DNA from: Unio delphinus
Lineage: Eukaryota > Mollusca > Bivalvia > Unionida > Unionidae
NCBI GenBank assembly: GCA_029339505.1
Contig: JAQISU010000096.1
Span: 6,185,501 to 6,249,500, forward strand
Length of the DNA: 64,000 nt
Direction: 5' to 3'
Shown piece after piece: positions 11,801 to 23,565 of the stretch. The notes below the pieces were generated by a model. The model saw only the letters and a list, made by a program, of their open reading frames with translations, was not told the origin of the DNA and ran no database searches. Position 1 is the first letter of the stretch; the number at the start of each line of letters is the position of its first letter. The position numbers and the translations under genes are program-made.

Positions 11801-14800
11801 CTCTTTGATTGCCAATGGATGGTAACCTATTTTTGGCTACAAAGCCTGGCTGCATCAAGAGGACCACTGAACCATTTGATCTGAACTGAAGATAGTTCGG
11901 GTCACTGGAAAGGGCATGTAATTCACTCACCCTGCATGCTGAAGCTAAGGCTATCAAGAAACCCGTTTTGTATGATAGTAGCTTTAACGAATTGTGGGCT
12001 AAAGACTCAATATTGTCTAAATTGAGCCATGTTAAAACCCAGGACAGATTCCATTTGGAAACAGGGTGAGGGATTTTGATCGATTGAACTCTAAATTGGC
12101 TAAAAGATCTGACATGCCTGATATCACATCTACCATGATGGCGGAATGTGTCTGATATCATGGAGCGTTTGATAGTAATTGGGGCCAACTATTTATCCTC
12201 GAAAAGCCAGAGAAAAAGTCGGCCAGTTGAGGGATTGAGACACTCAAAGGGACGGTGTTATTGATATGGTACCAGTCCCTGAAAAGAAAACATGCCACTT
12301 TCCCTCGCAAGCCTTTAGAGTAGAGGGTCTTCTTGCTCTCAAGATTCTCTCCACAATCGAAGGTTTAAATTGTTTGTCTTGCAAAGCCGTCCAGACAAGA
12401 GCCAAGCATGAAGATAAAGACAGTCCGGACAGGGGTGGAACACCCATGACCGCGGTTGCTTAAGAAAATTTGGGCTGACTGTAATCTTCCCGGATAGATC
12501 TATCGCCAGATCGAGTAGATCGGTGACCCAGGAGTTGTTCCATCTGAGAGGGGCAATCAGAATCATCTGACAGTTATGACCCCTTAACATCTGGATTATT
12601 TTCAGTACCAAGACCGTGGGAGGGTAGGAAAATACCCACAACCCCTCCCAGCTGATTGACAGAGCGTCCACGGCCCAAGCTTCTGGGTCTGAAGCCAGAG
12701 AGACGAAGGTGGGCAACTTGCTATTCCACCTTGTTGCAAACAGATATATCATCGGACACCACCAAAGTGTGCAGATTGGAAGAAAGACAAATTGATGGAG
12801 TGACCATTCCGTGTGAATGACTTGACCTTTCCTAGATAGTGTCAGCCAAGACATTGAGTATGCCGGGAATGTGTCTGATTTGTACATTGATGTGGAGATT
12901 GTCGCACCAATGTAGAAACTGCCGGATCAGATTGCACAGGTCTGGTGATTTGGTGCCCCTTGTTTGAGGAGGCAAGTCAACACCACAGACTTGTCTGGAA
13001 TAATGAGGACAGTTTTGCCTAAGAGCTGATCCTTCCAGAAATGAAAGGCATTGATGACAGCCTTTATTTCTGAAAGGTTGATGTGGAGAGGGCTCTCCCC
13101 TGGCCCCCTCGTGCCACTGATGGTATCGAAGTCCGGCAACAGGTGGGCACCCCAACCGTATGTACTGACGGCGGTACATGCCATTATCTCCGCTTGGGGT
13201 ATCTCCAGATGAATCCCTGTGGACAGTGTTACGTACATTTGATTTAAATCATTTAATTTTGTTTGTCAGATTCAAATTTGAAATTTTGGATTTAAAATTC
13301 GTTAGTTGGGAGTGATTTTCTAGAAATGGATGACCTATATACTTTACAAGTAAACAACAGATGTTAACCTTATTTTCTGACCTTGCTTCAGAGTGTAAAC
13401 AAGCTTCTAAAATAGTTGGTTGATTCCAAGGACATTAGAGCTTTATTTTAAAAATGATTGGTTGATTCCAAGGACAAAATGGAGTAAAGTATAAACATCT
13501 TTCTAATTTAGTTGGGTCATACGATGTTTGCGTGATTTCTTGAACGTGAGATTGTTCTGAGATATTCTGGAAGGTTGTGACCCCTTTCTTGATTACGTAA
13601 AAACAGGTATATTAAGTGATGTTTTGGAGCGAGATATTTAGTAGAAGTTGGACTTTTATAATATTAAGTTGTGTCTTCTTTTTCAGTTATTTTTAATTGC
13701 CGTGTACTGGAAATTGTGTCAATTCGTTTGGTGCAAGAGGAATTATTTTATTATTTATCTGGAAAAGAATATGTGCTCATAGATTTTCATTAAAACTAAA
13801 ACTGACTTCATCACGTGACATCGTCGTCCATATTGGATTACATCGTCAAGATTCGAACCAGGAACTGTTAGGACATTTTATTATCAGGACTCTTGCAATT
13901 CTACTAGTGGATTATATTGTGAATTCTCTTTTGGATTAATTTTTGGACTTGATTCTCTAAAACCGTAAGTTTATTTATTTTCTTTTATGAAAATATTTGT
14001 ACTTAATCTTAATAAATTGTTTGTTAAATTTTACAAGCTTGTTATTTTCACTTCTTTCTGTATTGCTGCTTATTCGAGCCTAAGCACGTAGCAACAGCCA
14101 ACAGGGCTTGTGCCACTGACGCAAGAATGATCATATCTTGGGCATGATCATTACTGTGTGATTGAGGGTACTTGAAAAAAGGGCACCATTGTGCTAGTAA
14201 TGTCATTTGTAAGGGGAGCATAAAAAGACTGCCGAGTGGGATCAAGTCTGCCGCCGCATTGAATAATCCGAGGAGTTGCAAGAACTCTCTCGCTGAAATG
14301 CACATTCTGTCGGAAACGGACTCGATGAGTTCGACTATCTGCATGATATCGAACACAAGGAAGCCTTACCAGATTAAGATCGGTGAGAAACTTCATACAC
14401 AGATAGACCAAATGGACAGAGATCGGACTTTTTCCAGTTCACGAGAAAGCCTAGATGATCTAAAAGTGATAGAAGATCTTTTCTTCCTTTGAGCAGAGTA
14501 GAACTTAACATATTTTTCTGGAGAATGTCGTCCAAGTACACTGCTGTCACTATAGATGAAGTCAAGCGGAACAGGGTGACGATGCAATCTATAACCTTGG
14601 TAAAAGCCCAAGGGTTGATGCTGAGGCCAAAAGTTATGACCTGGAACTGATAAACCTAGTTGCGATAAGCAAAACGGAGAAATTTCCGTGACTCGGTGGA
14701 TAGGGACGTGAAAATATGTGTCGGTCATATCTAGACTGACGGCATACCCGTCCTGTCGGATGGAAAGATGGACTGATCTCGCCATCGCCATATTGAATCT

Positions 14801-17800
14801 CAGTGGTAAAATGTATTGGTTGAGGAGACTCCGGTCGATTGCGGGGTTTATTTATAATATTTTTTATTTTTTATTTTTATTGTTTTAATTTTTTTTTGTT
14901 GTAGAAAGGCATTCTTCTCCCGATCTGATGATACGTCCGTGAAGAGGGGAGAGGAGGACAGGGGAGGGGGATGGATGAATGAAATCTGAAGTCCCTCTGA
15001 AATGACCTGAATCACCCAATAGTTCTGAGGTAATAAATTGGTCCGGCGGTCCTGAAATTGCAGGAGGCAGCCGCCCACAGGTAGGCTGTCCGAGGGAGGT
15101 GGGCAGGGTATGTCAACGTCTAGAGTTAGGCAGAGAAACTTGGGTTCTTGCCGTCTCTGTATGGTTGCCTCCTAGCTTGATTAGACTGTTGTCTCCCAGC
15201 ACTGGGTTGGAATCTATACTGCACATTTGATTGTAAGGATCCCTTTTCCCTGGTCTGCCTATCATCCCTCCACTGTGGCAGGGAATGATTGTTTAAAAAC
15301 GCCTGCTTAGGTTGGGCAGCGAGTTGGAGGGGCAGTTCCTGAGCTGCCTGCCTCTGAACTTCTTCAATTTTTCCCCCAAAGAGTAAAGGTGACCCAAACA
15401 GAGACATCCATAAAGCCAGAGTAGGATGGGGCTTGACATGGACCTCAGACATGCGTCACGTTGTATCAGATCTTAAGTTGGCAGAAGCAGTCAAGGCATT
15501 GGCCATGGAATGGTGAGCTGGCCTATTAACAACTCTAGCAATCCGGGCCGTGACTTCCCAAGCATGGTCATTGCCGAATTTTCCTGGGAGTCGGAAAATG
15601 GCTAGTGAAGCAAAGTCTAACATTGAAGACGTAGCGACTATGTTTCGGACTAGCTTTGACGTGGCATTCGAAATCAGTACTGAAGGTGTCTGATTGAGTT
15701 TTGTACCAGCTACACTAGAACGTCGCTGGTACTTGGCTTTCTGAATTTTGCTGAATGGGGAAGGAGCAGGTAGGACATTGTCTCTTTCTCACATTCAAGA
15801 TCTACAGACGCCTTAACTTTGTAGTCTTGAATGGCGGTAGGAGGTGGTGGGCATTCTGAAGTTGCCAACACCCTATAAATTTCTTCCACTGCGGCCTTGA
15901 AGCTTAACTCAGTCCGTTCCATGATTGGATCTGTGTACGACTGATTTGCAAGAGTTTCGACACAGTGTGTGCCGAGTCGTGTTCTGGTCAACGTTCCCTC
16001 TAAGCTGCGTGCACAGCTGCTCAGGCATCCCCGCACAGCTGAGCTGTCAATTTTTGCTCAATCCAATGTTAAATTTTGCTCATCTCTGTAATGCTCGCAC
16101 TGCGCGCACATCTACCATTCGCTTAGAGGGAACATTGGTTCTGGTACAGCTTGTATCTCTGGATAGAGCATACCAGGTGACATAGATGAAGCAATTCCGT
16201 CATCCTTGACAATTTCACTAATTCTCCCTTGTAGAAGCTGTGAACATATGGACAGCCGGCACTGCAGGCTGGTTTGTCTGGAGAATGGTCGGCCTGAATG
16301 TCAGTGATGGCTGGATGGACAGATTTCTCACTAAAATCTCCATCATAGTATTGGTATATTGCCGGCGGTACAGCTTGATGGACGGATTTGTCACTAAAAT
16401 CCCCATAAATCATAGTTGGTTGGCCGTTTAGCATAAGGTCCCCATACTGGGATGGCACTGCCGGCTGGTTTGTCTGGCGTGTGGTCCGTCTGAATGTCGG
16501 TGACGGTCCAGCTATCACCGGTACCGGCCGCTCCAATGGCTTGGCTGGATGGACAGATTTCTCACTAAAATCTCCATCATAGTACTGGTATGTTGCTGGC
16601 GGTACAGCTTGACGGACGGATTTGTCACTAAAATCCCCGTAAATCATAGTTGGTCGGCCCGTTTTAGCATATGGCCCCTATATTGGGACAGCACTGCTGG
16701 CTGGTTTGTCTGGCGTGTGGTCCGCCTGAATGTCGGCGATGGTCCAGCTATCACCGGTACCGGCCGCTCCAATGGCCTGGCTGGACAAACAGATTTCTCA
16801 CTAAAACCTCCGTCATAGTATTGGCATGTAGCCGGCGGTACAGCTTGATGGACGGTTTGTCACTAAAATCTCCGTAAATCTTAGTTGGTCATACCGTTTT
16901 AGCAATAAGGTCCCCATGCTAGGACAGCTGGACGGCCGGTGACGTCGAGGTTATATAATGAAATAGATCCAATGGATCCAGTAAAAACCCCATGTGTCCT
17001 GACTTACAGGCCCGAAGGCCATGCTCGGACATGCGGGGAACTTACGCCCACTGGGCAGCCGAAAATTGGGGGAACACTCCCCCAAAGAGGTTATATCTAG
17101 CCTGATGTCAATAGCTGCATCGTAGTTTCTTGGACCAAACGACGCATCTGTTCAAAGGCGGACTGTTGTACCATGTCAACATTATTTTCCTCCATTGCCG
17201 CTGATGTTACTGTGGCTCTGTCCACGTATTACACACGCTGTGTGGTATAGATGATGTACACTTGGTACAAACAAGTGTCATGGTTGTCTTCTTTTGTTTG
17301 AACTTTTTTGCATTTTATGCATTTGGTTGACATTTCTACTAAAACGACAAAAGAAGATAAAACAAAGCACAAATTAGCAATTAAGCATGTTATTATTTCG
17401 CTAATACTACAACCATTACTAACGGAGTAAGCGAAATTATTCAGTGCAGCGTTAACTCGTAAATGACAACACGAGTACCGCATCAGTGTGTTGACACGTG
17501 GTCGTCAATAGACAAAGTCCGTAAAAGGTGACAAAGTCACTCAAAATTTGAAAAAAAATTGTAAAATAATGTATGCAACCTGTAGAAGAATGATTGTCCA
17601 ACACAATAATTCCAAATTTAACTTCAGATGGTCCGATTTTACACTAAGATGGCTTGGATTATATGGAGGTGTAATTGTACGTTACACCCGACGGTGGCAA
17701 GGGGAGGTAAGGGTCAAGAGTTATTGCCCTTTGTCCATTAGAGATGGACAGAAAAGACGAATTTTCGTCTTTTAGTAGGGCTGGATTCGAGAGGTAGCAG

Positions 17801-20309
17801 GCTTATATCCCTAATGTTAATGTGATTGGGGAACGTATTTGAAGGAGAATCAGTCATTACTGTGAAATTCCTATTTTATATTTGCGTTCTCTATCTGGAT
17901 CACAAGTTTTTAAACAAGTATTTATTTTTTTTAAAAAAATGATTTAACCAAACTTTTATGGCAATTGATCCAATATTGCAGGAATAGTTGCCCTACCAAG
18001 ACTACGCCACACAGACATACATATGAATTAATATATATTACCATCTCTCTCCACTGACAATTAAAACTCAGATTTATTGAAGCCGCATCTTTCATAAGCT
18101 ATCTAAAGTTAGGCCAAAGAATGACTTGTTTGGTTTTTCAAATTTAATTAAACAAAATGGCTGTAAGCTTAAAATTGATAACATCATCTAAAATTATACA
18201 TTTATTTTTTATCACTAAAAGTGATGAACTGGTAATGTTACAAACCTGAAAGGAGGCACATGTCTGGATTGGTCATCTGTTGTCAACTCTGTCTTGTAAT
18301 CAGGGAAACTTGCTTTCAAGTGATCTACACTCAGAAAAGTATCATTCCAGTCTAGCTTTGGTACAGAGTTTTTAAGTCTGAAAGATAAGACAAAAACAAC
18401 ACTCAAAATAAAATGTGGTTTTCACAAAATTACTTCTTGTGAAACAGTAGCATCACTACATCTGGGTGAACCTAATATGGTAAACATGTTTGTGCCATCA
18501 GGTTTGACTGCATGTTGTTGTTGCTGCTTTGACAACAATGTCACAAGCATCCAGGTGATAACTATGTTTTGCCATCTCAAAACTGCTTGCTTGACTTCAA
18601 CTTTCTCTTGACAACTCTTAAAGTGCCATCAAAGCCACTAATTATAAAAATGGCATTATGACACCTGTGAGTTAGGACTAAAAATGATAATAACAAATTC
18701 TTATGTAATTGTGGCCTCCCCCAATCTTAATATGCTTCACTAAAACACAATTCTAGCTATTTTTTGCACATAGAAATCTGAATATTTATCAGCTGAAATC
18801 AATGTTATTAAATTAGAGTTAATCATGGGGTAACCAGTCCACTAGACCAGTCTAATCAACCAAGTGCTAGGATTAGGTTGAGCCTAACAAGCTTGAATCT
18901 TTATGCATATAATTCATACAAAATCTAAATCTGTGACTTTGTTTACATTTACTTAAGAGTTAGGCATGAAATGGATTGGTTTCGTAGCTCAAGAAAACAT
19001 TTTACAAAAAAATGTCTTTGAGAGATGAATGAGTTACAACTGTGTTTTGTCCCTCTCCCCATTGTGCTCACCAGAGAACAAATCTGTGCTACACTGCTTA
19101 CACTTTTACAAAATAACTTAAGGTATCTGATTCAAGCTTAATACTAAAATGGGTAGAAAGGATGAAAATATTGTAATAATAGAATTTCCCTTAAAAAATA
19201 AACTTATTCCAAAAAGAAAATATTTGTAACTTGAGAAACTGCAGTCACACATATAGCCCATTATTTCTTCATGTAAAACTAAATTTCATTTTCATGGCAT
19301 TCACACTTACAGTGATTCCTTTCCATAATAAAGGTGTCATCTTAATGTAAAACTAAATTTCATTTTCATGGCATTCACACTTACAGTGATTCCTTTCCAT
19401 AATAAAGATGTCATCTTAATGTAAAACTAAATTTCATTTTCATGAGCTTTCACACATCTTTGGGAGTCTGATAAGGGATAAGTTAAAAGATTGAGATTTT
19501 CCAAATTGTAACAGTTTTATATGGTCAGACAGTGAGTGGTATGCTTGCTCAAGCAAACTGATAAATTCTATATTTTCACAACAGTGAAGCTTTTTAAATA
19601 TATTTTCAAGTCACTAGATATTTATGTAAGTATGTAATTATTTTCCATAAAATATGTATGTACTTGCATTTGAAAGAATTATTCCATCTTTCTCAATTTC
19701 CACCAACCTTTGTATCAAATAACCCATTTTATGAAACCTTTATTCTTGAGAGCTGTAAGAAAGATGTAGCAAGCTCGAAACTGACAGAAAGATTCCAATT
19801 TTTAAATTCTTTTTGTATTTTTATGTTAAAACTTTCTTCAAATTTAAAAACAAAGTTTTTTCTTATGTTGGGTAATTAATCTAGTATGGAAAGCCTGATG
19901 ATTGGTCAAGTGAATTATGTTTCTGGGTCATGAACCCAATTAAATTTAGACCAACTGGCTGGCTGCTATCTCAACATTACAACCAAATGAATCCTTTACA
20001 ATCAAAATTAAATCTATTAAAGGATAGGATCTGTATTAAAGCTATCAGTTCTCCAAGGATAACATTATTGGAATCTTATAAACATGTCTTCCACAAATAT
20101 CATTGGATTGTTATTATTTCTACCCCAAATGAAGAAATATTATCAAGTTTCTGCAATATCAGTCTATAATAAATGTTCAACAACTTTGCAGTTTTTCTTG
20201 TTATTTATTGAAGGATTAAATTTGCACAATGTGCATTTGTTATACTTTCATTAAGAGGGCCTCAAGGGAGAATAGTCCTTGGCTAACGAGTCACCCTCTA
20301 TAAATAAAG

Positions 20310-20361
<52 letters not shown>

Positions 20362-22088
20362 TTGTCTTCTCATGTCCAGTCATGAGCTCACAGTCACCAT
20401 TACTGTTTAAAGTACTAAATGTATGAATATTAAGAAAAATATCCCTACTCATTCCGTTTAGCATTGTAGTTAATATCGCACTTTAATAAATATTTATATT
20501 AATTTATGCACCAAACTCATGGCCATAACCAGTGCAAAAACTGAGTTTCATTTCATAAGGCGTTTTGAGGTTTCCATTTTATTATGTGACTGTTGTAGAG
20601 TCTGCCTTAATACTCTCTGATCTGCATAAAGATTTATTTGATCAACAATCAAATTCCAGGAAAAGACATCAAAGAAAAGACTTAAAAGTCTAAAAAACTT
20701 AACAGTCTATAGACTCTGTATTCTCAATTTAATTTCAGGAATATTGCTGAATAAGGGGTTGTCAAGCAAGCAGTTTTCATCCAGCAAGCATGTACATAAT
20801 TTTTGGGCTCAAAATCACTGATTGGTATTTCCAGTGACATTTTTCCAGCTCCAATTACTTACTTCAAAGCTTTCAAAATCACTGTCATCATCACTATCAT
20901 CAACCAGTATTTGCCAAAAGAAATCATCATCTGATGGGGAACAATTATGGGAGTTTGTCATTTTGAGTTTTCCAGGTACCATATGTTTAAAGCAGCATTT
21001 ATCAAACATCTTTGTTAATTCTAAGTAAAACTATGACAGAATGCTTGTTCAAGGGCTAAATGTACTAATCAAATATAGACTGACAAGCCCTCTTCCACAG
21101 TTTGGAAGCATCAAGAGAAAGGTCAATGACAGAATGCTTGTTCAAGGGCTAAATGTATTAATTAAATGTAGGTTTACAAGCCCTCTTACACAGTTTGGAA
21201 GCATCAAGAGAAAGGTAATTGACAGAATGCTTGTTCAAGGGCCAAATGTACTAATTAAATGTAGGTTTACAAACTCTCTTTCACAGTTTGGAAGCAACAA
21301 AAGAAAGGTCAAAAAGTAGTGTTATGCATCTTAACGTGACTTCCAAGGGTTTGGATTTGTTTAATAAACTTACTTGGTATAATGAGCTGCATCTGGACTT
21401 CCATAGCCAAGAATAAGGTCATGTAACCAGTCTGGTACAACACATTCTGTATTCATTAGGTCCCGAATCGTCTCCAGCACTGCTTTGAAATTGTTTTCCT
21501 TTGGTTTCCTCCTCATGATCACGTTGAATGTTTCATATACATCCTGGAAATTGGACACTTGATTTTTCAAATAGTAGAAAGCAAGCATATTCAATCCCTG
21601 CCTAGCACGGAGTCACACATATGTTATGATGATAATCTCCAACCTTTGTGCCAAAACTGAAGAGTTGGTGGGAAGACTGATAATTCAACCAACTTTGATA
21701 ATGAACAACCAAATACAACTCTTGTTGTGGTATACAAAAACTCTATGACAAAAACACTCTTTAGCCACTCCCTAAAAATATATTTTTTCTAGCCTCATGA
21801 CCCATTCTAAATTTTGACAAGTTCTGCCACCTTCACCCCACCCACCCCCCCAAAAAAAAAAAAAAAACAAACTGGCAGCCCTCTGCAACACTCAAGTATG
21901 TCCTCTCAACCCTGATTTGGGTTGAAACCTGAGGATTGGGAAACAATGAACTATGTCTAAGTAATATATGTTGCATTCATCTGGCTCAAACAAAATTATG
22001 ATTTTGTTTCATAGAAGAGAAATAATATCCAATACTATTTAGGGGAAGAGATCATGCATAAAAAAAGTAAAGGAATGAATCTGAGAAG

Positions 22089-22165
<77 letters not shown>

Positions 22166-23530
22166 CATCAATTAAAATTCATGTAACTGTACTACAGCAT
22201 CAAGTAGTAGGACAAAAACAGACAACTAAGATACAGATTTTGGTGTTCCATCATCATATTTTAATCTTTACACCCATGATCCAAATAAAATATTACTCGA
22301 TATGAGAGATTTCAGTCCTACTTCATGTCGTTTTACTCAATCATTGTTACCCTAAACTTCTTTGAAGCTTTTGTATACAATTTATATCTAAATATTCACA
22401 ATATTTAAATCTATGTGAACTCCAAGATTAATCATTTAGCATGCTACATTGTTTTCCTTTGCAAGAATAATCATCAACAATCCCATCAAACAAGATTACT
22501 CTTTATCAGCAAAAGCATGTACACATCCTGGAGGCATCTGGTCTGATCTTTGCTCAAGCTAAGCATAACTGTTACTTTGAAATCAAAGATCTGACACTTC
22601 TTTTTGGGAATAAAAATGTGACACTAATTAAGAAATTCACAGAGTAGCAACTGGTACTACCTGGAATTACAAAGTGAAACAAAGACTGAATTAATATATG
22701 AAGTAGCACATGTCCATACAAGAGTCCCTTGATGGGACTGATGTTCTACTATCTAAATAATATCTCCTGGAATTCAAGACAAGACATTTTCTTCTTTTTA
22801 ATTACTAAAGCTTGAAATCATCTCTGATGAACATTAAGATTTTCAAATTGGCTACTATGGCAGCCATGCAGGATATTAAATCTGCACCATTTTTATTTAA
22901 GGCAAACCATAAGAAGACTTTTGGTAAAACCTCATGTCAATATAACCATCCATTCATGAGAACTAGTAAAAGGATTTTCAATATTGTACTTGTGGCCACC
23001 ATACTGGATGTCTGCAGGGCAAAATCCCTATGTCAACATAAATTCTGGAGAAGTAACAATAACAATATTATCAAGATGATTACCATTATGATGATACTGG
23101 ATGCCAGGTTGGCATCATTTTCATTCATCAAGATACCATAAAAAGCCTTCTGATGAAAACGCCAAATTGATACTGCTTTCCATCCAGATCGAAAAGCAAC
23201 AAGAAGATTTTCATGGTAGCTTAAACGTTGTCCATATCTGAGTTCAGACTTGCACTATTTTCATTCAGTATCAATGGATGTCGCAATTAGTCTTCTTGTA
23301 AAATCCTCACACTGATATGACTTTCCATTTAGAATGAACAGCAGATGGTTGCCATGGTGGCAATAATGGACATCAGACTGGCACCCTTTAATTTTTAACC
23401 AATTTAATATCATAAGAACTCTTCTGGTGAAAATATAATGTTAACATGACTTTTCATGTAAGAGGAGTATTTTATCCCTTCTAATTCAAACTGAATTATA
23501 ATACTTTCATATGTTTATAGATATGGCAAT

Positions 23531-23565
<35 letters not shown>

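Larger units (their letters stand above)
14880..17333 (-). pseudogene. DIRS gag region, broken
   Basis: The likely start is the ATG at 17331-17333, giving [10 protein letters not shown] with a C-x2-C ... H-x2-C pattern (zinc-binding-like, common at DIRS Gag N-termini), which stops at 17229. Further open pieces are at 16647-16123, 16036-15710 and 15452-15126; the last has [17 protein letters not shown] and a Gln/Arg-rich C-terminus. Bases 16240-16920 hold three roughly 220-bp direct repeats that encode [14 protein letters not shown] units. A hAT MITE (15989-16137) interrupts the frame. Confidence 0.75.
10911..17850 (-). mobile_element. DIRS-type (tyrosine-recombinase) retrotransposon, near full length, defective
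   Basis: DIRS elements encode Gag, RT/RNase H and a tyrosine recombinase instead of a DDE integrase, and have inverted termini (family knowledge). All these parts are visible on the minus strand: 5' terminus at 17850, gag remnants (17333-14880), RT with YLDD (14800-14100), RNase H (13240-12250), YR (12190-11390), an internal complementary region (about 11158-11230) and the 3' inverted terminus (11076-10911). There is no obvious target-site duplication, as expected for this class. Frames are broken by shifts and stops, and two other elements are nested inside (solo LTR 13227-14093, hAT MITE 15989-16137). It lies in the AQR intron between exons 18246-18377 and 9547-9690, on the same strand as AQR. 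Confidence 0.93.
18378..21373. other. AQR intron with short tandem repeats and a LINE-like tail
   Basis: Holds the 74-bp repeat (19271-19450), the retroposon-like 3' end with (ATT)n (20253-20360) and the 93-bp repeat (21036-21310). Small open frames at 19658-20169 have no recognised similarity and are taken as chance. Nothing else seen. Confidence 0.6.

Noticed and set aside
14048..15452. Plus-strand host genes opposite the DIRS pol region
   Set aside because: Frames such as 14172-14492 are mirror images of the minus-strand RT coding sequence.
21041..21319. 92-codon plus-strand repeat protein
   Set aside because: 93-bp period produces the open frame; it lies antisense in an AQR intron with no similarity to known families.
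22054..22305. Open frame through the (AT)n tract
   Set aside because: Tyr-Ile repeats are simply translated microsatellite.
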